Positions 41,132 to 50,301 of a stretch of DNA of 61,373 nucleotides are shown here, one piece after another. This DNA comes from Pleurocapsa sp. MO_226.B13 (lineage in GTDB: Bacteria; Cyanobacteriota; Cyanobacteriia; Cyanobacteriales; Xenococcaceae). The notes below the pieces were generated by a model. That model saw only the letters and a list, made by a program, of their open reading frames with translations. It did not search any database and was not told the DNA's origin. The stretch spans positions 1 through 61,373 of the forward strand of contig JASJEI010000009.1 in assembly GCA_030064795.1 (NCBI GenBank), read 5' to 3'. Every line of letters begins with the position of its first letter. The first letter of the stretch is position 1. Position numbers and translations under genes: made by a program.

Positions 41132-43543
41132 TTACTTTAAATGGACGACGGTTACTCCCGAACCACCATCTTTTTGCTCGGCAAGCTCAAACTTTTCTAC
41201 TTGAGGATGACGTTGGAGATATTCATGGACTCCTTGGCGCAAACGCCCCGTACCCTTACCATGAATAATCCACAATCCCCCCGACTCTATAGCACGAGCG
41301 ATCGCATTATCGATTTCGATTTCGGCGTTGTTAACCCGACTTCCGCGAATGTCTAGGGTATTTTTAGAAGTACGCACCATCACTGGGGGTTTTTTCGATT
41401 TGGCGGGAGTAGTCTTTTTAGGAATTTTGGCTTGAGCTTTGGGTTTGACTTCGGCTTTTTGTCCGTCCAAGGATTCAATTTCCCCTAAACCGATATTCAT
41501 TTTCATAATGCCAAAGCGAACTACCAGTTGTTCTGTATCCTCATCGATACTCAGTACTTCTCCAGTTTGATTGAGACGAGGAATTCTCACTCTTTCTCCG
41601 ATTTGGGGTTGATAGCTCGGTTTATCTGGTTTTGGGGTACGGGTTTTGGCTAATTCTCTCTCGGCGATTTTATCGAGAGCCTCCGTTGCCTGTTGGGTTT
41701 TTTGCATGGTTCGATCGCCCTGCTGCAAACGACGAATTACTTTGGCAATTTCTTGTTTGGCTTCGGCGATCGCTTCGGTAACAGCTTTTTCTTGTACTGC
41801 TTTAAGTTCCCGTTCTCTCTCTTGTAAAGAAGATGCTTTTGCCGATACTTCTGAATAAAAACGCTCGGTTTGTGCTAATAATTCACCCGCTGCTTGGGCT
41901 TTGGCTTCTTGTTCTTTTCTTTGCGCTTCTAAAGCGGAAATTACCTGATTGACATCTTCTGAGGCCCCCACACCCACTAAAGACTGGGCTTCTTCAACAA
42001 TATTGGGATTTAATCCCAGACGTTGGGCAATAGTCAGGGCATTAGAACGCCCAGGAATCCCCCACAAAAGCCTATAGGTAGGCTGGAGAGTACTATCATC
42101 AAATTCTACCGAGGCATTCTCAAATCGCTCATCTTGATATTTGAGGGCTTTTAATTCGCCGTAGTGAGTAGTAGCGATCGTCAGTAAACTGTGTTCCGCT
42201 AAATATTTTAGCAGCGCGATCGCCAAGGCACTCCCTTCGGCGGGATCTGTTCCCGCACCAACCTCATCTAAGAGAACCAGAGAGTTATTGACATCATTGT
42301 CTTTTAAAGCTTCAATAATTCGACTAATACGGCGTATATGTCCAGAAAAAGTCGATAAACTCTGTTGCAAAGACTGTTCGTCCCCGATATCAGCCAAAAC
42401 CAGATCGAACCAGGGTAGTTCTACGGGTTCTTTTGCCGGTACAAACATTCCTGCTTTTGCCATCAGTGCAGCCAAACCCATTGTCTTGAGGGTGACGGTT
42501 TTACCACCAGTATTTGGCCCCGTAATTGCTACCACCTTAGTTTCCTGTTTAACTAAGACATCTATCGGAACTACTTCTGCTCCCTCTTCGTGGCGTTGTT
42601 GCCATACTAGTAAGGGATGACGCAAGCGACGCAGGGTAGTGGTTTCTTCTTTTGCCGTATCGATAAATCTGGGGGGATTTGCTTCTAACCACAAACCATA
42701 ACGCGCCCTAGCAGTAGCCAGATCTAACATTGTAGCCACGGCTAAAACTTGCTCTAAGTCTTCTTGTACCTCTTCTACTTTCTCCGATAGGGCTTTAAGG
42801 ATAATTTCTTCTTCTCGTTTTTCTTGACGTTCCTTTTGTCGTAGCTGGTTTCCTAGCTGCACCACCGCATTAGGTTCGATATAGTAAGTAGAACCCGTAC
42901 TGGAAACATCATGGACGATGCCTTTGATGGTTTCTTTTTGGGCTGGTTTAACGGGTAAGACAAAGCGATCGCCGCGTTGGGTGATTACAGCCTCTTGAAT
43001 TGCCGTAGAATTGCGCTGCATAATGTTTTGCAGGGTCTTATAAATCCGCTCTCGCAGACTTTTAATTTCGCTGCGAATCCCTGCTAGTTTGGGGTTGGCG
43101 CGATCGGTTATATCTCCGCGATCGTCGATACAATGGTGAATTTCTTGTTCGATTTCGGGATAGGTACGAATATCTGTGACTAATTCTTCTAGGGTTGGTA
43201 AGATTTCGCTCTTACTATCAATTAAGCGACGCAAGTATCGCGTACCAGCTAGAGTCGTAGCCAAATCTAAAAGTTCTTTTGCCGATAGTATGCCACCGAT
43301 CGCCACTCTTTCTAAAGAAGCTCCAATATCTTTAATTCCTTTAAAAGTCCAGCCAGAATCCAACTCTTGTTCGAGATTGTAGATCTCTTTGGTCTGGGCT
43401 AATAATTTTTCGCTTTCTGCTTGCGTAGCGGGCAATTTCAACTGACGTGCTGCCACAACACCTAACTTAGTTGCTGCAAAGGTAGATAGATTTTGGCACA
43501 CACGATGCCACTCCAATAAGTCTAAAGTTTCAGTGGTAATCAC
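41132..43543 (-). CDS. mutS2: Endonuclease MutS2 with Smr domain
   Basis: 803 residues. Core MutS-like ATPase: ITGPNTGGKTVTLKT (Walker A), ADIGDEQSLQQSLSTFSGH, LVLLDEVGAGTDPAEGSALA (Walker B) and TTHYGELKAL. A long coiled coil follows. The C-terminal Smr nuclease domain starts with LDIRGSRV (near residue 725) and has HGKGTGRLRQGVHEYL. MutS2 lacks the mismatch-recognition domain and acts on recombination intermediates or collided ribosomes. LDIRG replaces the common LDLRG. Full length. Confidence 0.96.
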   Translation of the reverse strand: MITTETLDLLEWHRVCQNLSTFAATKLGVVAARQLKLPATQAESEKLLAQTKEIYNLEQELDSGWTFKGIKDIGASLERVAIGGILSAKELLDLATTLAGTRYLRRLIDSKSEILPTLEELVTDIRTYPEIEQEIHHCIDDRGDITDRANPKLAGIRSEIKSLRERIYKTLQNIMQRNSTAIQEAVITQRGDRFVLPVKPAQKETIKGIVHDVSSTGSTYYIEPNAVVQLGNQLRQKERQEKREEEIILKALSEKVEEVQEDLEQVLAVATMLDLATARARYGLWLEANPPRFIDTAKEETTTLRRLRHPLLVWQQRHEEGAEVVPIDVLVKQETKVVAITGPNTGGKTVTLKTMGLAALMAKAGMFVPAKEPVELPWFDLVLADIGDEQSLQQSLSTFSGHIRRISRIIEALKDNDVNNSLVLLDEVGAGTDPAEGSALAIALLKYLAEHSLLTIATTHYGELKALKYQDERFENASVEFDDSTLQPTYRLLWGIPGRSNALTIAQRLGLNPNIVEEAQSLVGVGASEDVNQVISALEAQRKEQEAKAQAAGELLAQTERFYSEVSAKASSLQERERELKAVQEKAVTEAIAEAKQEIAKVIRRLQQGDRTMQKTQQATEALDKIAERELAKTRTPKPDKPSYQPQIGERVRIPRLNQTGEVLSIDEDTEQLVVRFGIMKMNIGLGEIESLDGQKAEVKPKAQAKIPKKTTPAKSKKPPVMVRTSKNTLDIRGSRVNNAEIEIDNAIARAIESGGLWIIHGKGTGRLRQGVHEYLQRHPQVEKFELAEQKDGGSGVTVVHLK

Positions 43544-43729
43544 GGTCAGTTGGTTTTATTTTGATTGTAGATGAATAAAATTAAAATGCTCTGGGCTGAG
43601 AAAAATATCGCTAGATTTTGTCACAATTGCTCTCGGCGATAGATTGCAACAATTTGTATAAAAAAGTTACACTTATCTTAAGAATAGTTGACATCACTAG
43701 TTCCCTGCAACAATCAGGATAATTTAATC

Positions 43730-43873
43730 ATGGAAAAACAAGAAAGTAAGTTCGGCTTTACCAGTTTTGCTGAAATTTGGAATGGTCGTCTGGCAATGAT
43801 TGGCTTTGTTTCAGCTATTATCTTAGAATTGAACACTGGACACGGAGTCTTAGCTCAGTTTGGTTTGATGTAA
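43730..43873 (+). CDS. High light-inducible (Hli/Scp) one-helix protein
   Basis: 47 residues from the ATG at 43730. One chlorophyll-binding helix has the Hli signature [21 protein letters not shown] (ExxNGRxAMIGF). Hli proteins bind chlorophyll and carotenoid and protect or assist photosystem II assembly. The upstream 150 bases are AT-rich and should carry a stress-inducible promoter. A strong terminator follows at 43926. Which Scp/Hli subtype cannot be decided. Confidence 0.93.
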   Translation: MEKQESKFGFTSFAEIWNGRLAMIGFVSAIILELNTGHGVLAQFGLM

Positions 43874-43925
43874 GTTGGTATCGCTCTAAGACTGGAAACC
43901 TTCGGCTTTTAATTAATTGCTAACT

Positions 43926-43961
43926 CCTCGATCGCGACTTAAGCTCGATCGGGGATTTTTT
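43926..43961 (+). terminator. Rho-independent terminator of the hli gene
   Basis: CCTCGATCG (43926-43934) pairs with CGATCGGGG (43946-43954), allowing one G-U, followed by A and six T. It is 53 bases after the stop. Confidence 0.85.
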
Positions 43962-44068
43962 AAGAATTGCAGTCCTTGTTAGGATTTTTACTATTTTTTA
44001 TGCATAATACAAAAAGCCGAACCTAATATTTATTAACATATATAGTGCTATTGAGGTTTAGTGTTGCC

Positions 44069-44608
44069 ATGAAACTGCCAACCCAAAATAACCAATCGAG
44101 CTTAAGAGCAAGGTTTTCAGCTAGCTTGGCGATCGCTAGTTGTTTGCTCGGTCTAACTGCTTTTAATTCAGTTCAAGCTCAAACCGAAAAAGGTTTTAAA
44201 TGCGATACTGATTCTGGTGTTCCTACTACAATTTATAACAATGCTAGAGGAGTTAAAGAACCCTGGATTAAATGGGTTTCCGATTACTTTTCAAATTCAG
44301 ACTGGACTCCTTTGTCTCGCTGTAAAACAGTAAGCCAACGTTTAGAGGAATACAGACGGCAAGGCAAGCTTAAATATGTAACCTTGGGTACGCAGAACGA
44401 GCAACAGATAATTTGCGTTGCCAGTTATGATAATGGCCCGTGCGAGGGAATCATTTATACTCTCAAACCAGGACAAGATGGGATTGCTGCCCTCAATAAT
44501 TTATTTGCCTGGGGAAGCGGACAAGAAGACTTAGAGGCTAGTTACGAAACCTACAACATTCCCTATATTAATGTAGAAGAAAGGTTAGACGAGCAAAGTA
44601 GTAATTAA
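44069..44608 (+). CDS. COP23-domain exported protein
   Basis: 179 residues from the ATG at 44069; an in-frame GTG at 44045 is less likely. The signal peptide ends at NSVQAQ. The mature part has the COP23 pattern: FKCDTDSGVPTTIYNNARGVKEPWIKWVSDYF, LSRCKTVSQRLEEYRRQGKLKYVTLGTQNEQQIICVAS, GPCEGIIYTLKPGQDGIAALNNLF, with conserved Cys residues likely disulfide-bonded. COP23 was named for a circadian oscillating membrane protein of a cyanobacterium; its activity is unknown. Two trypsin-like protease genes follow (5- and 45-base gaps), so the three likely form an operon. Confidence 0.88.
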   Translation: MKLPTQNNQSSLRARFSASLAIASCLLGLTAFNSVQAQTEKGFKCDTDSGVPTTIYNNARGVKEPWIKWVSDYFSNSDWTPLSRCKTVSQRLEEYRRQGKLKYVTLGTQNEQQIICVASYDNGPCEGIIYTLKPGQDGIAALNNLFAWGSGQEDLEASYETYNIPYINVEERLDEQSSN

Positions 44609-44613
44609 TCTCG

Positions 44614-45429
44614 ATGAAAGACTGCAATCTTGGCATGAAGCTGGGTATATTTTCCTTAAGTATAATTGCCATGCTGTCTGGTATTACCAACAGGCATTTT
44701 TCTAGATTGGTTACGGCCCAAGAAGTACCCGCGATTGAGATCCTACCAGAAACGGTTCGCGAAACTAATATTTATCAGCTTTATCAATCGGCAACAGTCC
44801 GTGTAGTCAAAGATACCTCGGCAGGTTCGGGAGTGATCGTCAAAAGAGAAGGCAATGTCTATTCCGTTTTAACCAACTGGCACGTAATTAGCGATCGCTA
44901 TCCCCAAATTTTGACTGCGGATGATAAGCAACACCAGTTAATCAATCCTCCCGAACAAGTGGGAGATGCGGATTTGGCTTTGCTGCAATTTTACAGCGAG
45001 GTAGACTACCCTACCGCCAAGCTTGAAACTCAAATGCCCCAGATTGGTGAGACGGTGTATGCTGCGGGATTTCCTTTAGTGCTTGACGGCGGAGAAGACA
45101 GCCTGGAATTAGGTAATGAAGCGTTTCGTCTGACTCAGGGAGAAATCTCAATTATTCCTGAGAAATCCTTACCCCAAGGATATCGTTTGGGCTATACCAA
45201 CAAAACAGCAATCGGAATGAGTGGTAGTCCGATTTTTAATACGGAGGGTTTAGTGGTAGCAATTCATGGTCGAGGAAAATATCGCGATCCTGGCTTTGGA
45301 GTCTATCTTTTTGAAGACGGTAGCGAACCCTCACCAGAACAACTCCAAAAGATGATTAAATCTAGCTGGGGTATTCCGATTAGTATTTATCGCGATCATC
45401 AGTTGCGGGAAATGGAGAATGGGGAATAG
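44614..45429 (+). CDS. Exported trypsin-like serine protease
   Basis: 271 residues with a signal-like N-terminus (LGIFSLSIIAMLSGITN). Triad in order: His in TNWHVIS, Asp in DADLALLQFYS and Ser in GMSGSPIFN. There is no PDZ domain, so it is distinct from Deg/Hho proteases. It starts five bases after the COP23 gene. It is secreted or periplasmic; substrates are unknown. Confidence 0.88.
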   Translation: MKDCNLGMKLGIFSLSIIAMLSGITNRHFSRLVTAQEVPAIEILPETVRETNIYQLYQSATVRVVKDTSAGSGVIVKREGNVYSVLTNWHVISDRYPQILTADDKQHQLINPPEQVGDADLALLQFYSEVDYPTAKLETQMPQIGETVYAAGFPLVLDGGEDSLELGNEAFRLTQGEISIIPEKSLPQGYRLGYTNKTAIGMSGSPIFNTEGLVVAIHGRGKYRDPGFGVYLFEDGSEPSPEQLQKMIKSSWGIPISIYRDHQLREMENGE

Positions 45430-45474
45430 GGAATTGAGAAAGAGAAAATTTTAAGTTAATCATCTTTGTCTAAA

Positions 45475-46866
45475 ATGTTTTTTAATCACCAACTTTTAAA
45501 TTCTTATTTAACAACGGCAATTGCCACCACATCTACGATCGCTTTGGTTAGTTTAGCTCCTTCAGTCGCGATCGCCAAAAGTCCTACAGAAATAGCGGCG
45601 ATCGCTAAAAACATGACCGTCAGAATTGATAATAATTTAGGCGCGCCTGGAGGATCGGGAATCATTGTGGCAAAAGAAAACAATACCTACACGGTGCTTA
45701 CTGCCAATCACGTCGTCAAAAATGTCAACGTCGGTTATCTAGTCAAAACTCCCGACCATCAGCAGTACAAAGTAACTAATGTGCGCAACTTAACTAAAGA
45801 GGGACTAGATTTAGCTTATGTCACTTTCAACAGCGGTCGAGAGTATCCAATAGCAACTATTGGTGATTCTCAGTATGCCCTTCCTGGAGCCTCTATTTTT
45901 GTCTCTGGCTACCCTTTGAGCGCGGAAATAAAACAAGAGCGTTATTGGGAGTTCACCACTGGGACAGTTACCAGTATTCGCGATAGTGCTTCGGAAGGCT
46001 ATTCAATGCGCTATCAGGCTTTGACTCGTCGAGGAATGAGTGGTGGTGGGGTATTTGATACCAGCGGACGTTTAGTAGGAATTCATGGTCAGGGTGATGT
46101 AATTGGCAGTGTCAAAAATGAAACTTCTAGCATTCCCGAACCGTTAAAAACAGGTTTTAATGCAGCAATTCCGATCGAAAACTTTATTGAATCTTCCGAA
46201 GCAGCTAAGCTAAATCAAGGGGCTTTAGCGATCGAGCGCGGTAAACCAGATCGGCAAGAAGACGATCTAGATTCAGAAGCAACGGAAAACTATGTCAATG
46301 GACTTGAATTACTGGCTAAGGGGGATATTACCAGAGCCAATCAACATCTGAGCCAAGCAGCAGAAAAAAATCCCGATAACGTCTTGGCAGTATACTATCA
46401 GGGTTTAATTGACTATACCAAGCGAGATCTAACCGCAGCGATCGCCGATTACGACCAAGCGATCGAGAATAACCCTGAATTTTCTTTAGCTTATTTTAGT
46501 CGTGGACTGGCAAAATACCGTCAAGGCAATCGAGAAGGGGCATTAGAAGACTACAATAATGCGATTCGTCTCAATCCTACCGATCCCTGGTCCTATCTCA
46601 ACCGAGGGATTGTCAAAGAAGATTTAGGAGATCCCGACGGAGCTTTAGAAGACTACAATCGTGCGATTCGCATTGCTCCTGACTACGGCAAATCCTATCA
46701 CAATCGCGGGGCAATTCTCTATTATCGTCGGGAATTTGCAGCAGCATCCAGCGACTTTAAAAAAGCCTCAGAAATATTCTTCCGAAATGGCGATACCAAT
46801 AGCTATAATGTGGCGATCGACGGTCTAAATAAAGCCCAAAAAGCCCTCCGCAACTCCCAAAATTAA
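45475..46866 (+). CDS. Exported trypsin-like serine protease with C-terminal TPR array
   Basis: 463 residues from the ATG at 45475; a TTG three codons upstream is in frame. The signal peptide ends near SVAIAKS. The protease domain has His in TANHVV, Asp in GLDLAYVTF and Ser in RRGMSGGGVFD. From about residue 275, four to five TPR units follow (LTAAIADYDQAIENNPEFSL, REGALEDYNNAIRLNPTDPW, PDGALEDYNRAIRIAPDYGK). The protease-TPR fusion suggests substrate docking by the TPR part. Third gene of the COP23 cluster. Confidence 0.9.
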   Translation: MFFNHQLLNSYLTTAIATTSTIALVSLAPSVAIAKSPTEIAAIAKNMTVRIDNNLGAPGGSGIIVAKENNTYTVLTANHVVKNVNVGYLVKTPDHQQYKVTNVRNLTKEGLDLAYVTFNSGREYPIATIGDSQYALPGASIFVSGYPLSAEIKQERYWEFTTGTVTSIRDSASEGYSMRYQALTRRGMSGGGVFDTSGRLVGIHGQGDVIGSVKNETSSIPEPLKTGFNAAIPIENFIESSEAAKLNQGALAIERGKPDRQEDDLDSEATENYVNGLELLAKGDITRANQHLSQAAEKNPDNVLAVYYQGLIDYTKRDLTAAIADYDQAIENNPEFSLAYFSRGLAKYRQGNREGALEDYNNAIRLNPTDPWSYLNRGIVKEDLGDPDGALEDYNRAIRIAPDYGKSYHNRGAILYYRREFAAASSDFKKASEIFFRNGDTNSYNVAIDGLNKAQKALRNSQN

Positions 46867-47033
46867 TAGAGCTTGCGATGGAAAATATAATTATCCCTAC
46901 TATTGGTCGCCTTTGATTTGATTGGCAATCGGCAGGAAAAAGTAGTGTTTTTTATTTCGCTTTGAAGTGCTAAAAATTGTTGTTTTGCGGGAACTATAGA
47001 GGGTAGACAATACTTTTTCCGTAACTGTTATCT

Positions 47034-48014
47034 ATGGATTCTGCTACTGATTTATCATCAACCTCTTCCCCCAATGATTCTATGCCAGTGGTACAAACCT
47101 GGAATTTGGGCAAGGTTTACCGTACTGGCTTCTGGATGAATCAAAAAATAGAATCGCTCAAGAATTGTTCTTTAAGTATCTATAAAGGCGAAACTTTTGG
47201 TTTGCTAGGACCGAATGGGGCTGGAAAAACTACCTTGCTCAAAACACTACTGGGAATTACCCGTCCCTCTAAAGGGAGGGCGGTTATTTTGGGTAAGCCT
47301 ATAGGCGATCGCGCTGTCAAGCAAAAGATCGGTTATTTGCCAGAAAATGCCTATTTATATGATTTTTTAACTGCTTGGGAGTTTTTAGAATTTATCGCGG
47401 GATTATTTCAAATACCTAAAAGTCAACAGCGTCAACGGATTACTGAGTTACTAGATCTCGTCGGATTGGCCCAATCTACCGCCCGCAAAAAGAAACTCAA
47501 ACAGTATTCTAAAGGAATGCTACAGCGCGTTGGCATGGCACAAGCCTTAATCAACGATCCTGAAATTGTCTTTTTGGACGAGCCGATGTCGGGACTCGAT
47601 CCGATGGGGCGTTATCGAATGCGAGAAATTGTCCTCTCCCTCAAAAAACAGGGAAAAACGATTTTTTTTAATTCTCATGTTTTGTCTGATATCGAGCAAA
47701 TCTGCGATCGCATTGCTTTTCTGGCTTTGGGAGAATTGATCTGTCAGGGATCTTTGAACGAACTGTTGGGTAGCAGTAATGCATATCAGGCAATTGTCAA
47801 GGGGGGCAACTCTGAATCTTTAGCTCCCTGGATGAGTAATCTGACTCATGATAATGATTTTTGGCATGGTCAATTGAAAGTCGATCCAGACCGTTTCGTA
47901 ACTAATTTAGAAGCTGCTGAGGCAAAGTTGGTCAGTATTCACCTGGCTAGACCTTCATTAGAAGAGTTTTTTATGCAGCAATTGAGAGCAAGAGGGATCG
48001 AAGTAAGTCGTTAA
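47034..48014 (+). CDS. ABC transporter ATP-binding protein (ABC-2/NatA-like), orphan
   Basis: 326 residues. Walker A GPNGAGKTT, Q-loop GYLPENAYLY, signature YSKGMLQRVGMAQAL, Walker B IVFLDEPMSGLDP and H-loop NSHVLSDIEQICD. The C-terminal extension ends LARPSLEEFFMQQLRARG, as in ABC-2-type exporters. No permease gene lies next to it; the downstream gene is on the other strand. The exported substrate is unknown. A terminator follows. Confidence 0.92.
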   Translation: MDSATDLSSTSSPNDSMPVVQTWNLGKVYRTGFWMNQKIESLKNCSLSIYKGETFGLLGPNGAGKTTLLKTLLGITRPSKGRAVILGKPIGDRAVKQKIGYLPENAYLYDFLTAWEFLEFIAGLFQIPKSQQRQRITELLDLVGLAQSTARKKKLKQYSKGMLQRVGMAQALINDPEIVFLDEPMSGLDPMGRYRMREIVLSLKKQGKTIFFNSHVLSDIEQICDRIAFLALGELICQGSLNELLGSSNAYQAIVKGGNSESLAPWMSNLTHDNDFWHGQLKVDPDRFVTNLEAAEAKLVSIHLARPSLEEFFMQQLRARGIEVSR

Positions 48015-48037
48015 AGCTATAAGCTGTGGACAATCAA

Positions 48038-48079
48038 AAGCTCAGACTCAGACTAAAACTTATCGGTCTGGGCTTTTTT
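48038..48079 (+). terminator. Rho-independent terminator after the ABC ATPase gene
   Basis: AGCTCAGAC (48039-48047) pairs with GTCTGGGCT (48066-48074), allowing one G-U, then five T. It also lies at the 3' end of the convergent gene. Confidence 0.8.
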
Positions 48080-48106
48080 GGGGGATATGGAGCGTTTTGG
48101 ACGGGA

Positions 48107-48451
48107 TTAGCTAACCTGCTGTAAAGTTTGGGGTTTGTCCGAGGGTTGCGTTTGGTATTTAATTAGATCGGCTAATTCTTGTAATTGGTTAATCGCTTCT
48201 GCTCCTTCTAGTTTCATTAATTCGCGGTCATCTCTCATTTCTGTCCAGGTAATCCCATAATCTGAAACCAAGAAACGGATTAAATGCTCGTCTCCCAAAC
48301 TAACCATGAAAGAAGCACTATTCATCTCACCGCCACAAGTGTAGCAAGATGCCAAATAACCTTTATTCTCAAGAGCGATCGCCAAAGCCTGAAGAGTCAT
48401 TACTAAGTCTTGTACAAATTGACGATGCTGTTGTGCGAGTCTTATAAACAC
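48107..48451 (-). CDS. DUF1815 protein
   Basis: 114 residues, recognised as the cyanobacterial DUF1815 family: RLAQQHRQFVQDLVMTLQALAIALENKGYLASCYTCGGEMNSASFMVSLGDEHLIRFLVSDYGITWTEMRDDRELMKLEGAEAI. The segment around CYTCGGEMNSASF is close to invariant in my memory. No function is assigned. Soluble, no signal. The tail of about 15 residues is Gln/Ser-rich and variable. Confidence 0.9.
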   Translation of the reverse strand: MFIRLAQQHRQFVQDLVMTLQALAIALENKGYLASCYTCGGEMNSASFMVSLGDEHLIRFLVSDYGITWTEMRDDRELMKLEGAEAINQLQELADLIKYQTQPSDKPQTLQQVS

Positions 48452-48584
48452 TTTGTTCCTCCGAACACCTTAAAAATTATTGTAAACGTTGATGTAATTT
48501 TTTAAAATTTTCTTAAGATTTTCCTCTTCACGTTCAGACAATAATAGATTTTCTTCAACAGTGTAACGAAGATTGGCTCGAACT

Positions 48585-49358
48585 TTATGTGTCTTTTGAT
48601 TCAATTAGTACAGATTGAAAGACAATAATGCACAAAGGTACGATCGTGCCATCCTCTAAAACCGCCGATAAGCTGAATTCAGCTGGCGTAGGAATTCCGA
48701 CAACAGCAAGGGGAAACTCAAAACCGCAGTGGTTGGCATCAGTTATGTCGGGGTACTGTTCGGCAATTTTGGGACGGCGTAATTTAACTGGGACTTCGAT
48801 AATATTTTCTGCTTGATAAGTCACTACTAAAGTTTCCGCCTTAGCTTTTTTACCCAACACCCAGCCTTTCACAATTATCGCTCCGGCAATGGTCTGGGAT
48901 TCAACTTGGGGAGTGATAATACCAAAACCCCACAAAGTCTCAAAGTCTGGTTTGGGAAGCGTTTTTCTAATTTCTTGTACTTGAAAAGGTGTGGTAACTT
49001 GCTCCGTCCAATTCTGAGATCTAGCGACTGCTTGTTTTGCTTGGGTAAGTTGAGACTGTACTAAATTAAGCTGCTTGGTTTGTTCAAATAGTTCCTTTTT
49101 GTAGCGTTGAACTTCGGTATCGGCTTTTTGTAGTCTTAGCTGAGTTTCCCCCAGTTCGATCTGAAAGCCCTGGTTGATTTGCAGTTGAGCTTTAGCTTGC
49201 GCTAAATCTTTCTGAAGCTGCTGAAAATCTTTGGTCAATTTTTCTAGCTCGGACTGCATTTTTTCTAGTTGAGCTTGTGCTGCTGAAGCTCGCTGTGCTT
49301 GTTGTTGGTATTTTTCTAAATCTCCTTCAGATAGCCAGTTAGCCAGTTTTGTCAGCCT
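48585..49358 (-). CDS. Coiled-coil protein with C-terminal beta domain, function unknown
   Basis: 257 residues if started at the GTG at 49358, which has GAGG nine bases upstream and begins RLTKLANWLSEGD. An in-frame start at 49436 adds 26 residues of unlikely sequence. Residues about 10-130 form a long coiled coil rich in Gln, Leu, Glu and Lys. The C-terminal 110 residues are beta-rich (GAIIVKGWVLGKKAKAETLVVTYQAENIIEVPVKLRRPKIAEQYPD, NHCGFEFPLAVVGIP). That segment resembles the carbohydrate- or cell-surface-type beta domains attached to some methyltransferases and glycosyltransferases, but I cannot name it. Confidence 0.65.
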   Translation of the reverse strand, partial: RLTKLANWLSEGDLEKYQQQAQRASAAQAQLEKMQSELEKLTKDFQQLQKDLAQAKAQLQINQGFQIELGETQLRLQKADTEVQRYKKELFEQTKQLNLVQSQLTQAKQAVARSQNWTEQVTTPFQVQEIRKTLPKPDFETLWGFGIITPQVESQTIAGAIIVKGWVLGKKAKAETLVVTYQAENIIEVPVKLRRPKIAEQYPDITDANHCGFEFPLAVVGIPTPAEFSLSAVLEDGTIVPLCIIVFQSVLIESKDT

Positions 49359-49512
49359 CACATTCTTATTCCTCAAGTTGTGGTGATTAAATCGAGCAAT
49401 GATATCATACCCTAGGAACACAGGGCTTGGATTCACTCCGTTAAATTTTACCTCAAGATTTTAATTATTCTGAGGATTAGCAATTTATTCACCAAGGAGA
49501 ATCTGAAAATTG

Positions 49513-50268
49513 ATGAGCAGTCGCCATAGTCAATCGATCTTGCGTTTGGAAGCAGTTAGTCTTCAGGCTTCTATAGGTTCTGATTTTTTATTACAAGATA
49601 TTTCCTTTAGTGTCGAACCAGGGGCAAAAGTAGGCATTGTCGGTGCATCTGGAGCGGGCAAAACCACTTTACTAAGATTACTCAATCGTTTGGTTTCTCC
49701 TAGCCAGGGAAAAATTTATCTTCAAAACCAAGGACATCTACTTGCAGCCAACCAATTGCGTCGCCTGATCGTTCTAGCTCCCCAAGAGCCTAAGTTATTA
49801 GGAATGAATGTGCGCGATGCCTTGAGCTATCCCCTGCGGTTACAACAGCTACCAGAATCAGAAATTAAATCGAGGATTGATACCTGGACGGATCTATTGT
49901 CTATCCCCTCAGAATGGTTCGATAAGACCGAATTACAATTATCTCTAGGGCAAAGACAGCTTGTGGCGATCGCACGTTCTTTAATTATGCAACCCCAGAT
50001 ATTACTTTTAGATGAGCCTACTTCCGCACTAGATTTGGGTACTGCTACCAATTTATTAAAGGTACTCGAACAGCTAAACCAGAGTCAAAACCTGACGATC
50101 CTCATGGTCAATCATCAATTGGAATTAATCAAAGATTTTTGCGATCGCTTTTTATTTTTAAATGCAGGAAAACTAGAAGAGGAGATTTGCGCCACCGAAA
50201 CCAATTGGCAAAGACTACAGCAAAAACTGTTGCGATCGCAGGTACAGCAAGAGCAAGAATGGGATTGA
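49513..50268 (+). CDS. ABC transporter ATP-binding protein (FetA/YbbL-like)
   Basis: 251 residues from the ATG at 49513, with AAGGAG at 49494-49499. Walker A GASGAGKTT, Q-loop LAPQEPKLLG, signature LSLGQRQLVAIAR, Walker B ILLLDEPTSALDLGT and H-loop MVNHQLELIKD. The short single-domain architecture resembles FetA/YbbL-type ATPases, usually paired with an FetB permease; none follows here, because the next gene is on the other strand. Substrate unknown. Confidence 0.9.
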   Translation: MSSRHSQSILRLEAVSLQASIGSDFLLQDISFSVEPGAKVGIVGASGAGKTTLLRLLNRLVSPSQGKIYLQNQGHLLAANQLRRLIVLAPQEPKLLGMNVRDALSYPLRLQQLPESEIKSRIDTWTDLLSIPSEWFDKTELQLSLGQRQLVAIARSLIMQPQILLLDEPTSALDLGTATNLLKVLEQLNQSQNLTILMVNHQLELIKDFCDRFLFLNAGKLEEEICATETNWQRLQQKLLRSQVQQEQEWD

Positions 50269-50301
50269 GCCAGAGTCGTTAGTCAGGCAAAGTAGCTTTT
50301 T

